A stretch of 64,000 nt of DNA. Origin: Serripes groenlandicus (lineage: Eukaryota > Mollusca > Bivalvia > Cardiida > Cardiidae). The position numbers and the translations under genes are program-made. Where the stretch lies: the NCBI GenBank assembly GCA_031761405.1, contig JASEVX010000013.1:46818143-46882142 (forward strand), given 5' to 3'. Numbering within the stretch: position 1 is the first letter of the stretch; each line of letters starts with the position of its first letter. Shown one piece after another: positions 12,130-22,649 of this stretch. Under the pieces are notes generated by a model. The model was not told the origin of the DNA and did no database searches. It saw nothing but the letters and a program-made list of their open reading frames with translations.

Positions 12130-12450
12130 TTACAATAACTTTAAAACAAAAGGAGTTAGAGATGAGCAACGAGTGTCCATATCCACTATTGCATGGTCAA
12201 GCAATGTGATTATACTAGTTTTAGGATGACCAATGCCATATGTGGCCATACTTGGCCATATTGCAAAATGGATGCTGCCTGCATTATCAAAAGTAGACTG
12301 TTTACAATTGATTGAACGCTCACAGATTTGTAGAAGCAGTAATGTCTACATCCCCTATCCTATTGAGTCTCAGTGCAATAAACTAGTTTAATAGCGACTG
12401 ATGATATATTTGGCCATATTTGTCCATATATGACCATTTTTCACATTGAC
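12110..12450. repeat. Subterminal GGCCATAT repeats of the 4.1-kb element
   Basis: Behind the left inverted repeat, two more diverged ~175-bp units repeat its inner segment. Each has a 'cattat(c)aaa..ta(ac)' start, a 'tccactat/ccctat' middle, and clusters of tggccata (12240-12262 and 12410-12438). The right side shows only one such unit. Subterminal arrays like this often bind transposase in other DNA transposons; a role here is inference. Confidence 0.6.
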
Positions 12451-12516
12451 GCCATTCAACCAGCGTCTATATTACTACTATATGCGCAGTCAACTAGTAA
12501 TAATTTGAATGTAATT

Positions 12517-14691
12517 TCAGTCAGTGCAAAGTCCTCTACAATAGCACAGTGCTGTGCACTTGAGACCCGTACTCTTGCAAACACATTTTCTTGTGCAGAC
12601 GGGGTCTGCCTTGCATCCACACTTGATAAGCTGCCTGCATGTTTTAGAGACTTCTGGCTGTGTCGTCCAAACTGGTTGCCATTGATTGTTCTGTTTCGCC
12701 CAACCAAATCGCTCTGGACTGGGTAATTTCTGCTCAGCTTCCAAGCACTGCAGCCAGATACTTGCCTGATAAACACTGCGATTTGTGTGTTCGATCAAAG
12801 CAGCCTGAGTTGGTGGCAGCTTTTGCATCATTGGTGTCTTTCGTGGAAACAGGTCTCTCCGTAGGTCATTTACACTGCTAGAGCCTGACGAGCGATCATA
12901 CAGTTTGCATATGAACTTCTCTATGAGTTCAAATTGTGGTGAAATGGCACTCATTGGTTCAAATGAGTGCACGTTTGGATACATGAATGCCTCTGTGACA
13001 GATGGACATGACCTCCAACATTCCCAGCATGATTTCTTTGCCTTTCCAAGGAACTGAGAGGTCGTATCAGACCCAGTGAAGGCATGGAAGAATGGAAGGG
13101 CAGATGATCTGTCTTCTCCAAGCTCAGAGCAGATTGAATTGATATGGAAGTAGCGGAAGTTCTTGCCCTTTCCAAATGCTACCCAAAGCTGAAGAGTGAT
13201 GTACATCTTTACCAGTTGGAAATAAATGCCAATAAGAATTACCACAACGTCTGTATCCACTGTGCTGACCATGATAACTCTTGCTCCTTTTTTGGCAGCA
13301 TCTGCAACATGTAGACACATTCTCGTATCGGCCTCCTCTTGGTCAGATACTGGCATCTGATCACTGTCGCCCTTTGTGACAACTGATTGCTCTGCGGTAA
13401 TATGAACTACCTTGTCTAGAGGATAATCAGTCGCTGCTACATCTTCTGTGAGTAGGGCAAACAACTCTTCTTTGTTCTGCGAGTCTTGTAGAAAGGCACC
13501 AAAGTCCTTTGGTAGCTTTGTCTGTGACGAAACCTTTTTCCGGACCCCTTTGCCTCTTTTCTCACGTGTTGCCTCCTTCAGACTGTCATTCTTGTATGCA
13601 TCCCATACAACATCAATGCGCTGACAGTTCTGAAGTTGACGAATGGTCCAGCGTCTGAAGACGACCTCACTATACTGGCCAAACATTGACGCATCTTCTC
13701 GTGGAAGTGAATGTACCACTGCTGGGCCATCAAAGACTTTGCAATCAAAGTTAGGTGGAACTTCTGGCTTTGCACAGTTCAAGAGATCCAATATCTGGGA
13801 CTTGTAGGTTGGTAATCGCAGTTTGCCGTGGTCGCTCAGGGATGGAGGCCATGGGTGATTTTCATGCATGAAGAACTCATCATTGTCGTCACCACGCACT
13901 TGGCAGGAGATGTATAATTGGCTGAAGAGGCTGTAGTCGCTCTTTATGTCTTCCAATTGTTGTTTCATCTTCGATTTATTTCTTGCAGTGGGTTGCTTGA
14001 AGATCAGGATATTATTCCTTTTAATCGGCTGATGGATGGAACGATTTCTTTCGACCAAAACATTCGTAACATACTCTTCATACTGCTCTTTTCCAAGGTG
14101 TTCCATGTTGCGGAAGGTGCCCACTGTAGCCTGGTCCACACAATCATGACTACAAAGTGACATCAGCTCCTTTGATTCTTCAGTAAAGGGATTTCCCATT
14201 GTCGTAATTGTAGCACATAGCTTGTTGACCTGTTTCTTGAATTTCTGCTGTGTAGAAAATCCCTCCTCATGGCTTTTGAAATCCTCCGGATCATCTCCAG
14301 AATACTGCTTCTCAAACTCTGTCAGTAGTCGAGCCTGTTCAGGACCACTAACCATCCATCGCTTCAATGCCTTTGGATTCTCTGTCAATCCGATAGCTCC
14401 ACCGGAATCTTTTATGTTTGCATTGTTTTGTTCATGTGCTTGGTCTAATGGCATAGCACAAAACCTCCTTTGTCCCTTAGGGAAGACCCAAAAGCGCTTT
14501 AGCTGCTCCTCAATGCCCTCAGGAATGGTCTTCATGTCTCGCAAATGCACAGGGACCCAGCGAGCGTAGTTCTGGCGGTCAAAGACAAAGAACCATGGTG
14601 TGAGTGTCTCAAGTACATCAATGTAGGGCGAAGTTTTTTTCACGGTGTGCACGAACGAAGATGAGGACCAGCATTTCCAACTTAAGTACAA
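12517..14691 (-). pseudogene. Nuclease-like protein with C-terminal CXC cluster, main part
   Basis: Open for 724 codons. Residue numbers count from position 14691, a TTG and not a true start. Acidic motifs stand where FEN/XPG (PIN-like) nucleases carry metal ligands: DGPAVVH at 321-327, IDVVWDAY at 359-366 followed by SLKEATREKRGKG, EEADTR at 452-457, STVDTD at 476-481 and FTGSD at 538-542. A cysteine cluster at 685-722 (ten Cys, with GLKC and CYCRG spacing) fits the CXC/tesmin DNA-binding type. Landmarks such as MPLDQAHEQNN (80-90) and GLTENPKALKRWM (101-113) are ones I recall from uncharacterised proteins in mollusc and cnidarian genomes. A nuclease activity and a role in moving the surrounding element are inferences. 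The frame is broken upstream near 14630. Confidence 0.75.
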
Positions 14692-15460
14692 GGTCCCAAA
14701 ATGCGAAGGTCGGACTCTTTGTGCTCATATCGCTTTTCCATGCAGTGAAGGCTTCGTCCTATTGCTGATTGTCAGACTCATCGTCTTGCATCGTCTGCCG
14801 GGCATCATGCTGCAGCTTTGCAAGAGTCAGTGCCGTCACCTGATGCGCGTGCCTTGTCCGGGTTAAGTGCGCTACACGGAGGAAAGAGTCTGCTGTACCT
14901 GCCGAGGCAACTTCTGCTTCGGTCAGAGCTGTTGTCCAACCACTGTTTTCCAACAGGTCGCCAAGCACATTCCACAAAGCCATTTCAAGGTGAAGGCCTC
15001 CAAACATGATCACGTATGACGTTTCACCATATGTTTCTGGCCAAGTCCACTGCACATACTTGCAAAGAGTGAACAGCGGTTGATCAGCAGCTAATACTGG
15101 TATTTGTCCTGGATTCAATCTTTCCGTTTCCCGTTTTACAATTGTCATTCCATGTTTGATCATTGAAATTGTAGCAGCTTTCTCGAAAAAGAGTGGCAGC
15201 AGGGCACTTATACCACTTGGATCAGTGGGGTTTGGCTGATCAGATGCATGATAAGCGGCCCATGCAATGTGTTCACTCCTGCCAAGAGTATCTTTAGACA
15301 GTAGTTCAATGCTCTGTTGTAGCCATTTGGTCTCTTGTCTCCTAGCTATTTCAAGGTAGCTTACGGTATCGGGTATGGAAATGGGGAGCCTTTTACCAGA
15401 AGTTATTAACGTGTGAATGTCGGAACATTCAAATGGCTGTATGAGCTGATATACACGCAT
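14692..15460 (-). pseudogene. Nuclease/CXC protein, N-terminal part (broken)
   Basis: An ATG at 15458-15460 opens 233 codons to a TAG at 14759-14761. The translation holds 'GQIPVLAADQPLF', 'YVIMFGGLHLEMALWN', 'SGWTTALTEAEVASAGTAD' and 'RTRHAHQVTALTL', which I recognise as the conserved N-terminal part of the same uncharacterised family. In-frame reading continues beyond the TAG for about 45 codons (14758 to ~14625, including FAFWDLVLKLEML), then shifts by one base into the 724-codon frame. So one gene carries a premature stop and a frameshift. An unrecognised intron is possible but no good splice pair is seen. Confidence 0.75.
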
Positions 15461-15548
15461 AATGATGACGTCATCTTAAATAAATCCATGCGACATACAC
15501 ACAAACACACGAACAGGGTCGTTCCAAGAGATGCTACGAGCATCTAAA

Positions 15549-15903
15549 AACGGTTGATTTCTGATAATGGAGGGGACATCTATTTTGGAATATGAGCAAA
15601 TACGTCCAAATATGACATCAGCTACAATAAAAGTACTATCATCACATTCGTTGACCCTGAAATAGTGGGTATAGACACTGGTTTTGACTAAGTATATGCT
15701 TTAGTTTCCAAGTTATAGTAAATAAGGTTATTTTTGATAATGGTGGTGGCGGCCATCTTGAAAAATCCTAAACCGGAAGTCGTAGGTCGGGCACATACCT
15801 GCAGAATGATTTTGTATTACCTAAGGAGCATTTGTACCAATTTTGGTGCTTTGGACCAGCGTGTATCGAAATCGTCAAAATTTGGGGCTAAGCCACTGGA
15901 CTA
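15549..15903. repeat. Right terminal inverted repeat
   Basis: Mate of 11775-12129. Its outer end 'agccactggacta' is followed by TTA at 15904-15906. The short frame 15734-16015 runs out of this repeat and is not a gene. Confidence 0.85.
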
Positions 15904-15906
15904 TTA

Positions 15907-17759
15907 TGTATACATACATCAAACGTTGTTTACACGTTTAAAATGCTTCAAAACATATTTTTGTTTACGAAATGTTTTTGACATTTATAAGAATAATCTT
16001 TCAATCTTCTATTAATTTGTTGATCATCAATTATTTTGAAGATGTCACGTTTTATTTTTAAAAAATACTTAAATAGTGCCGTTCGTTTTATAACTAACAC
16101 AACTCAATATCGACTTTCGATTGTATTTTAATATAAATTCTACTTATTCTTAACTTTAGTAGCATATTCATTAGCCAATCACAACGTTGTTTACTTTTAC
16201 GATTCTTCATATTATATTTATGAATGAAACGTGTATGCCTTCATATTTCTTTATCTTATAATTTTCGTGTTGATCCGAAGTGATTTGGTGAATAGTTTGT
16301 TTTATTAACAATAATGCCCACGACTTCGATGCTAATAATTTACAATTACCTTTCTAACACATCGATTCGTGAGTGTTAGGAACGACAACTCTGCAATTTA
16401 GAATGTTATCTCCCACGGGGCTACATATAAGCAGGGTATTTTGCGTAAAAACGCAGGAGAATTGACAAATAAAGCAATTTGTTTTAATATGATGCGTATT
16501 TAAAAGCAAATAAAATAAGGAGAAAGTAATTTTTTAAAATTTGGGTTGCGTTTATAATTTACATCTAATTAAATTGAACGAATATCGTAATCATTGTTTT
16601 TACAAAGCTACATATATACATGCACGGCAGCTGTTACCCGTTCTGAATATATTGATCAATACAGATGCGGATATCCAGCCTAGTAATGGTGACCAGCCTC
16701 TTTCGCGCATGCAAAATCGTTAGAATTGAGGTAGGGAACCAGTTTTTAAAAAACCCTGTTATTTCCGGTTTCGTTTTTCATTCGTTTTGATGAATCAGAG
16801 AAATAAAAGACAAATGGTAAGTCGTGGACGCAGCAAAACGGGTAGAAAACAAACAAAAAACGACGATATCTAGGTTCGATGTAAACGACACAAATACGAA
16901 TCTAAAATGCACAATATGATTTGTTTTTGTTTACCATAATACAGGAAGGTAACTGTGTAATTAACTAATTACTATGAACAAGACAATCATGTAAATCATT
17001 TTGAGCTATAATCAAGCCTTCCAGGAAGATACTTGTACAACTGTACATAATAACTAACATTAAGGTAGTAGGAGCCTAATGGGCAACATTTCAAATTATG
17101 ATCAGCTTGATAATTTCTTAATGTGTATCATTTCCTGGATTCAAAAACAAAATTTAAAAGAAATTTAACCTCAAATAACAATTTTATTTTAATTTTAATT
17201 ACCCTACCCCCCTTTCAGAATTTTCGATAAAAACGACATCAACCGAGAGACAAGAAAAATCCTTTATTTCATTTATTTTTCAACATTTTGGTAATACTTT
17301 GGTATCAAAGTAACAAGAAATATATTTGCTTTCAGAAATAATACGTACATTATTGATCCCATCACCAACAAATATAATCAAACTGTACTGGAATAGTAAT
17401 ATGGTATTACGATTTTAACATACTATTTTGACCGCGTAAAATTGGAATATCGACGTTTAAAAGCAAAAATCAACAATTTCTTGAAATACTCATGACCTGT
17501 TTTTTATTGATAATTAACTTGAACCTTTTGGGAACATTATGCCAAAAAATCAAAATGTTTTAACCGTCTCTTTTAAAAAAAATAGAGTTTGAAATTACCA
17601 ACCACCTATTTCAGCCGTGACTGTAAGTAATACAATCTTCAAAGAAGCTAATATTTATGTATAGAAATATATTTAATTACTTTTTAATTCAAAGTCAATA
17701 TAAACTTCTGTAAAAAGTGTTAGCTAGTGAAAACAAAGAAGAAAAAAAAAAAAAAAATT
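15907..17759. other. AT-rich non-coding stretch
   Basis: Very AT-rich, with many stops in all frames. I find no conserved domain, tandem array or hairpin. A run of A (17742-17757) leads into the tRNA-like sequence that follows. Confidence 0.6.
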
Positions 17760-17841
17760 GTGCTTCTGGAGGGATTCGAACCACTACCTTGAAACACTCA
17801 AAAGATTTGAAGTCCTGCGCTTAACAACATAGGCTAAAGAA
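17760..17841 (-). ncRNA. tRNA-like sequence, pseudo-tRNA or SINE head
   Basis: On the minus strand there is a box A-like 'tagcctatgttgttaagcg', an anticodon-arm-like 'ggacttcaaatctt' with CAA central in the loop, a long variable arm, and a strong box B 'ggttcgaatccc'. A run of T follows immediately, as at a Pol III terminator. The 3' end (gaagcac) finds no partner at the 5' end, so the acceptor stem is lost. It reads as a decayed class II (Leu-type) tRNA or the head of a SINE. Confidence 0.4.
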
Positions 17842-18735
17842 TTAAAATTGAAAAGTTTCAAGTGGAGGTTTTCATTACGCTCCTACTACATTAAGTAGAT
17901 ACTTTTGAACTACATAGTGTGTCATCACAGGGGGAACCTGTTGATATTATTGATTCGTCAGATCATGTGTTTTGTTAAATGACCCAAGATGTAAAATATA
18001 AAAGTAAAACTGTAAGTTCCATGAATCATTTTTACTAGCATTTGTCAACAGTAGTAAAAAGAATTGTGTCAAAAGGAGAAATTGATCGTATGTAGAACTT
18101 TCTTCTTCTTTTGCCATGTTTTCAAAAAGCCGTCTGCTGCAGAAACGTCAGAAAGTTTCTATTTGAGGGAAAAGGGAGATCTAAATATTATAACTATTTA
18201 AATCTGATCGAAGCTTATTATATTATATTATATATTATAGTATTGGGAAAAAATGTTTGAAATTTTAAAGACAACTGTACATTTTGACCAGTTGGTTTTT
18301 TTGCAACCTTCAAGGATTGGAAGAAATATTTAAACGAAAATAATATTAAAGGCAACACATTTTTTTCTAAACTTGACCCACATTTAACCAATCTACAGCA
18401 GAAAACTTTGAAATTATCTTTGTAAATCTTTTGAAAATCTCTATAATCATGGTAGAACCAGTATACAGAATATATTTGAAAACATCATGGCACAGGTAGA
18501 AATTTCCTTATGAGCAATGTTCATTTTGCTGTAATGTTTCTTAAAGAAATTAGCTAATGAGCATGTATTTGGGAACGCATTAAAAAGCATGAATATGAAA
18601 AATATAAAGTAAAAATGCTGACAAAATATAACTTAAGATTTTGACAAAGCATATTTGGAAAAGGAGAAATAGCTCATACATACCAATTACTGTTTTCTTA
18701 CTATGGTTTTAGTAGTCTAATAATGCTGCAGAGTG
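17842..18735. other. AT-rich non-coding stretch
   Basis: No coding frame of note. The only local structure seen is an (ATTAT)-type run at ~18216-18240. It leads into the 'gtcactagg' repeats. Confidence 0.55.
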
Positions 18736-19250
18736 TTCAATGTAAATATGGGTTGTGTTGGGTCAAAAACTAGGGCACTAAGACAAGTTGAAGGAAAATC
18801 TTGTTAAGACTCTGGAAGCTGCACTTTTAGCTTAATTTGTCAGAATGATTGTATTTATTATATTTAGTTCGAATATGGGTCATGTTTGTTCAAAAATTAG
18901 GTCACTATTCCAAGATGTAGGACAATCTTGTTTTAACACTAAAGAGACCGCATTTTTTATTTTAGCGTCTTGAAACTGTGTGAGAAAGTTTTTCTTGATG
19001 ATATACAGACCAAGTTAGATATTGGTCATGTTGAGTCAAAAATTAGGTCACTTGGTCAAATTGAAGGAAAATCTTGTTAATGCTCTTGAAGCCATTTGTT
19101 TTAACTTTAGCATGAGGAAACTTTACAAGAATGTTTATCTTGATGATTTCCTGGCTAAGTTCGAATATGGTCTGGTCAAAAACTAGGTCACTAGGCCAAT
19201 ATTGCGATAAATCTTGTAAACACTCTAGAGACGTTATTTCTCTTAAATGT
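18736..19250. repeat. 'gtcactagg' dispersed repeat, ~150-bp units
   Basis: Four diverged units of ~130-150 bp share 'gggtcatgtt', 'gtcaaaaactaggtcact', 'gaaggaaaatcttgtta', 'cactctggaagctgcatttt' and 'cttgatgat'. The same units recur at 30990-31760 and 34755-35240. This is a widespread bivalve repeat; the reading frame 19043-19345 on the other strand is a by-product. Confidence 0.75.
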
Positions 19251-19775
19251 TCCTTGGGTGACTCTTTACTAAGAGTGTTGAAATTAATTTGATTCTTTAG
19301 ATACTTTAGATAATAAATAGCTTTGCTACAGGTTCTATTTAACAATTTCTACACTACAGTCACATGATGTCTAATCTTCAACAGACGTATGATATGAGCA
19401 ATTTCGACAGTTTCCTCAATGTTTTCCTCAAACGTCAATGCTTTTAGTTTCATTAATACAGATTTACCAATATCTTTGGTTAGACATTTTCAAATCATCT
19501 GCTGTAGAGTTTTATCTATGTGATAACTTACCTATCACAAATGTGTTTGGTTATCTTAACTATATTTACAATTGAAGAGTTTTCTCTGGAAATAAGGTTT
19601 ACCCTGTCTTAAATAACTGTTTGAACTGTAAGCATATCTGCTTTTTTGTTTACATTATTTGAAATTACGTGACTTATGTTGTAACTTTCCAAAAATTGGA
19701 ACAGTTGACCATCTTTTTCCACGCATACCATGGGTACCGTCCCACAGCACTTTCAGTGCTTTGATTTAACCTACC

Positions 19776-19872
19776 CTGTCGAAGGTAGAAGCGCGAGAAG
19801 TTGTTTTAAGTAATCGTTTTCTCCGGTGTCATCAATCCGCAAAACGTGCGCACCTTTCTCAGTACAGAAAGC
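19776..19872 (-). pseudogene. Orphan C-type lectin exon (exon 2b paralogue)
   Basis: Open 97-bp exon matching 38924-39020, starting after a tttacag acceptor. It encodes AFCTEKGAHVLRIDD, the Cys and GAHVLRI signature of a CTLD, with a few changes (for example Ile-Glu to Thr-Gly). An extra G at the donor (cgacag|ggtagg) would disturb splicing or frame. It sits 9 kb from orphan exon 3 because of the intervening insertion. Confidence 0.8.
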
Positions 19873-20064
19873 CTGTAAACATTATAAAACTCTGAAATGT
19901 ATATACCATTTGAATACAATGTACCGATAGACTAATACCAAATCCTTTTTTTAAACGGAGCGTTGGCTTCCCGTTTTAGTACCTATGGTAGCGGGGATAG
20001 TTAAGGACTGAAGCAGTCTAAGAAGGATGGATGTCATGGAGTCCTTGTTGTTGTCTTTTCATAA

Positions 20065-20580
20065 CTTTAAAACTACATACAAATATCAATTTTTGAAATT
20101 TGATTATATAGTTCGATATACTTTATAATACATAGTATGTATCATTAAAAGTACCAACTGACTATTGTATTTTACTATTGTATGTATTTGCCATGTTGTT
20201 ACTATGTAACCTGGTTGGGAAATAAAATATATGTCCGTCTAGCTGTCCGCATCACTGACAGATAACTAACACCGGTAGTACCAGTTAATTACTGAGGGAT
20301 CGATTGATTGATTGATCGAATGGGGTTTAACGTTTCGATTCGATTTACGGATTGGTTCGCCTTGAAACTGTTCTTCAATGCTATAAAACTACATACAAAT
20401 ATGCATTTTTGAAATTGTATCATGTAGTTCTATATACTATATACTACATATTATGTATAATCAAAAGTACCCATCGACTATTGTATTGAACTATTGTATG
20501 TATTTACCATGTTCTTACTATGTAACCTGGTTGGGAAATAAATTATATGTCTGTCTGTCTGTCCGCATCGGTGTCAAGTG
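20065..20580. repeat. Tandem duplication of a LINE-3'-end-like segment
   Basis: Positions 20065-20275 and 20375-20580 repeat 'actacatacaaatat', 'tagttctatatact', 'actattgtatgtatttacca', 'aacctggttgggaaataaa' and 'gtctgtctgtcc'. The other duplication copy has a single unit (39285-39490), so the tandem arose later or was lost there. The aataaa plus simple-repeat end resembles a LINE 3' end. Confidence 0.65.
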
Positions 20581-20751
20581 AAAAAATATGGATCTTTTGT
20601 GTTACAAGCCAGGCGTAAAAAAAATTGTATTTTCCAAAATACGTAGGTTCAGATCATCGTGTATACCTGCTCAGTCTGTCATGAACCAACTTTGAACACT
20701 AGATGTGGCACCTCCCCTTTTATATTACGCATCTATAGTACATTGATAAAT

Positions 20752-21017
20752 GAGCCATCCCGCGAGAAAACCAACATTGTGGACTCTGCGTAAAGTATCG
20801 AATCGGATCAGACTAAGCATGCAGTGCAGGCTTACCCGATAAGACACTTTTAGCCTCCTGTGGATTTTCTGTTTCAGGAATCATTACTATATACCTCTAT
20901 CCCCCTGAGACGGAATGTGTCGTCCCGGATCAGTCTGCGCGGACTGCACAGGCTAGGCTGATTTGGGTCGATACATTATGCAAATGCCATAATGTTGGTT
21001 TTCTCGCGGGACGACTC
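20752..21017. mobile_element. MITE family 1, full length (266 bp)
   Basis: Ends gagccatcccgcgag and ctcgcgggacgactc are inverted repeats. Inside are paired gcaggct/agcctg modules, 'ttacgcag..ccataatgttgg' and a conserved centre 'ttctgtttcaggaatcatta'. It has no coding capacity. It is absent from the matching position of the other duplication copy. Confidence 0.85.
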
Positions 21018-21574
21018 AAATGTTTAATTGCTTTTCATAAACTCTACAGCGGACCATTACAACTGGATGTTTGAAATAAATAAATATTGTATAATGAAGT
21101 GAACTACATTCATAGTTTGAGAGGGTAATCGGTTAGTCCACAAACAGGTTGTTTATACAGCTTTTTGATTTCTATACCATTTTCAAAGTGTGCCGCCCTT
21201 TTTAGCATATGCCTGACCCTATGACTGCATTCGGCATTAGCTCCCGAGTCAACACGCGTTCACTCGAGTTGCGTTCGTTTTAACAAGAGAGACAGTGTTC
21301 TTCGGGTTAACTCGGTGTCATCCTACCCCGAGAGCTAAGTAATATCGGGTAACTATCCGAAAATTAGTACACTTCAGTCTGGCAGCATTGCTGAAAACTT
21401 GGTTGACGAAAATTGGAACCGGTAAATCTAGTTTAAAACACTTTACCGCTCGGTGTTTAACACATACCCAAGTCGACCTGAGTAAAGAAAGTTAACCCGG
21501 GCTATATAACCGAATGTGCACAACAATGTCAAGTTAGGGGCAGGTTACTCCAGACTTAGACTTAAGTTACGTAC

Positions 21575-21649
21575 CTTAGCCCTAGCGTAATTTTTTTTGG
21601 TGTTGACGTTGTCACGATTCTCGGAACAGCTGCCTTTCCTCTGGACATT
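21575..21649 (-). pseudogene. Broken C-type lectin exon (exon 2a paralogue)
   Basis: Matches exon 40473-40555 and keeps the acceptor (cttatacag) and the donor (ctaag|gtacgt). It has lost 11 bases around the CYF codons, and the invariant Trp of the PEGW motif has become Arg. The frame shift leads to stops. This shows the paralogous lectin copy is dead. Confidence 0.8.
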
Positions 21650-21660
21650 CTGTATAAGAG

Positions 21661-22060
21661 TTGAGTTATTGATTGATTGATAAGGTGTACCGTAACGCCC
21701 ATTTCAACGTTATTTCAGTTATACAACCCGACCAGTTCAAATACCGTGCTTTCACTGCTTTCCCGCACCATTACTCACCATACTATTCTTCCGAAGCAAC
21801 TGGCTACCTTCCTACATAGACAATTTAGCCCAACATATCAGATGTCTGGCAGCCAGGTCACATAACGTGTTTTTCTGGCTTTCTCGCACTAGTACACCAT
21901 ACAATAATCTGCAATCGGTTACATTCACACAAAAACTCTATATCCCAATATATCGGATATATATGGACCGCGGACAGACGATTTTCGATTGTTTTGCCTC
22001 TCTGCTCCGGATTTAGCGCACGTTGCTTTGGCGAACTACTTAGGGGTATATACATCTAGA
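21661..22060 (-). mobile_element. Degenerate SINE family 1 sequence
   Basis: Starts with ttgattgattgat and keeps weak 'aacgccc', 'ttcagttata' and 'gaagcaactggct' landmarks, then a second partial body from ~21850 ('cataacgtg', 'ggctttctcgca'). The same degenerate pair sits at 40568-40975, so it predates the duplication. Confidence 0.6.
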
Positions 22061-22168
22061 GTTTAGTCAAAAGACGCATATAGGTCTTTATAACATACAT
22101 TTAGATGTTGAATATGCTTGTAAGACTGTAAAATATGCACAACCCAAGCGAGTCTTCGCTGCACATAT

Positions 22169-22258
22169 GAGCCGTCACGCGAGAAAACCAACATTATAGT
22201 CTCTGCGTAATATATCGACCTAGATCAGCCTGCCCAATCAGCGCAGACTGATCCGTAT
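22169..22258. mobile_element. MITE family 1, internally deleted
   Basis: Keeps gagccgtcacgcgagaaaac and the gcctgcccaatcagcgcaga module only. The full-length copy stands at the same place in the other duplication copy (41084-41344), so this one lost its second half. Confidence 0.7.
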
Positions 22259-22459
22259 GTAACAGGCGACGTTCGAAAACACTGAGGCAAAAGGAGGAAT
22301 TGCTCGTTGTGAGTGTGTCTGTCCTTCCATGCTAGCTGATCCATGTACGAATATTATCGTTTGTGATAAAGCCCTCCAAGGAAACGCACGCGAGGAATCA
22401 ACCTGGGTTGACCGAATGGACCCTTCGGCGGACTGTTGTAAGCGACCACCAAACCAACC

Positions 22460-22577
22460 GGAAGTCGGTCTATGTTGTCAGCATCCACAACTGCAGGAAA
22501 CAGAACATCTACTATTTGAATGTCCCCTAGCAGACAGATATAGACTATGGAAGGATCAATGCCCCCTTTTTGTTTGA
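22460..22577 (+). pseudogene. Possible LINE C-terminal fragment
   Basis: The translation ends in ETEHLLFECPLADRYR, resembling the Cys/His tail after the RT domain of some LINEs (consensus like TEHLLLECP). Only ~40 codons look meaningful. It starts where the duplication match ends (22384), so it marks different sequence. A chance match is possible. Confidence 0.35.
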
Positions 22578-22649
22578 TATTGTTTAACACCGCGTTCAAA
22601 AATATTTCAGTATTTGGTATGACCCGACCCGGGAACATTTCGTATTCGA

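Larger units (their letters stand above)
11775..15903 (-). mobile_element. 4.1-kb inverted-repeat transposon with nuclease/CXC gene
   Basis: The ends are tagtccggtggcttagc at left and gctaagccactggacta at right. The inverted repeats run ~355 bp (11775-~12129 and ~15549-15903), with high identity in the outer ~280 bp and weaker identity inside. Flanking TTA triplets suggest a 3-bp target duplication, as in PIF/Harbinger elements, although the encoded protein does not look like a Harbinger transposase. One minus-strand gene, broken by one stop and one frameshift, fills the interior. The element sits in an ~8.3-kb block missing from the other copy of segmental duplication 1, so it probably inserted after that duplication. 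I do not recognise a named superfamily. Confidence 0.8.
19760..22384 (-). repeat. Segmental duplication 1, decayed copy, part 2
   Basis: Collinear with ~38920-41542. The shared order is CTLD exon 2b, 'gataccaaat..ttttaaacgga', 'gaaggatggatgtcatggag', 'actattgtatgtatttacca', 'agtgtgccgcc', 'caacacgcgttcac', 'gggctatat', CTLD exon 2a, a degenerate SINE, a MITE 1 copy and 'ccatgctagctgatccatg'. The match ends after 'ctccaag' at 22380. This copy lacks the PAN and signal exons that follow in the intact gene. Confidence 0.9.

Noticed and set aside
12456..12776. Extra frames within 12.4-15.0 kb (both strands)
   Set aside because: Out-of-frame shadows of the 724-codon frame and its N-terminal part; none shows a domain.
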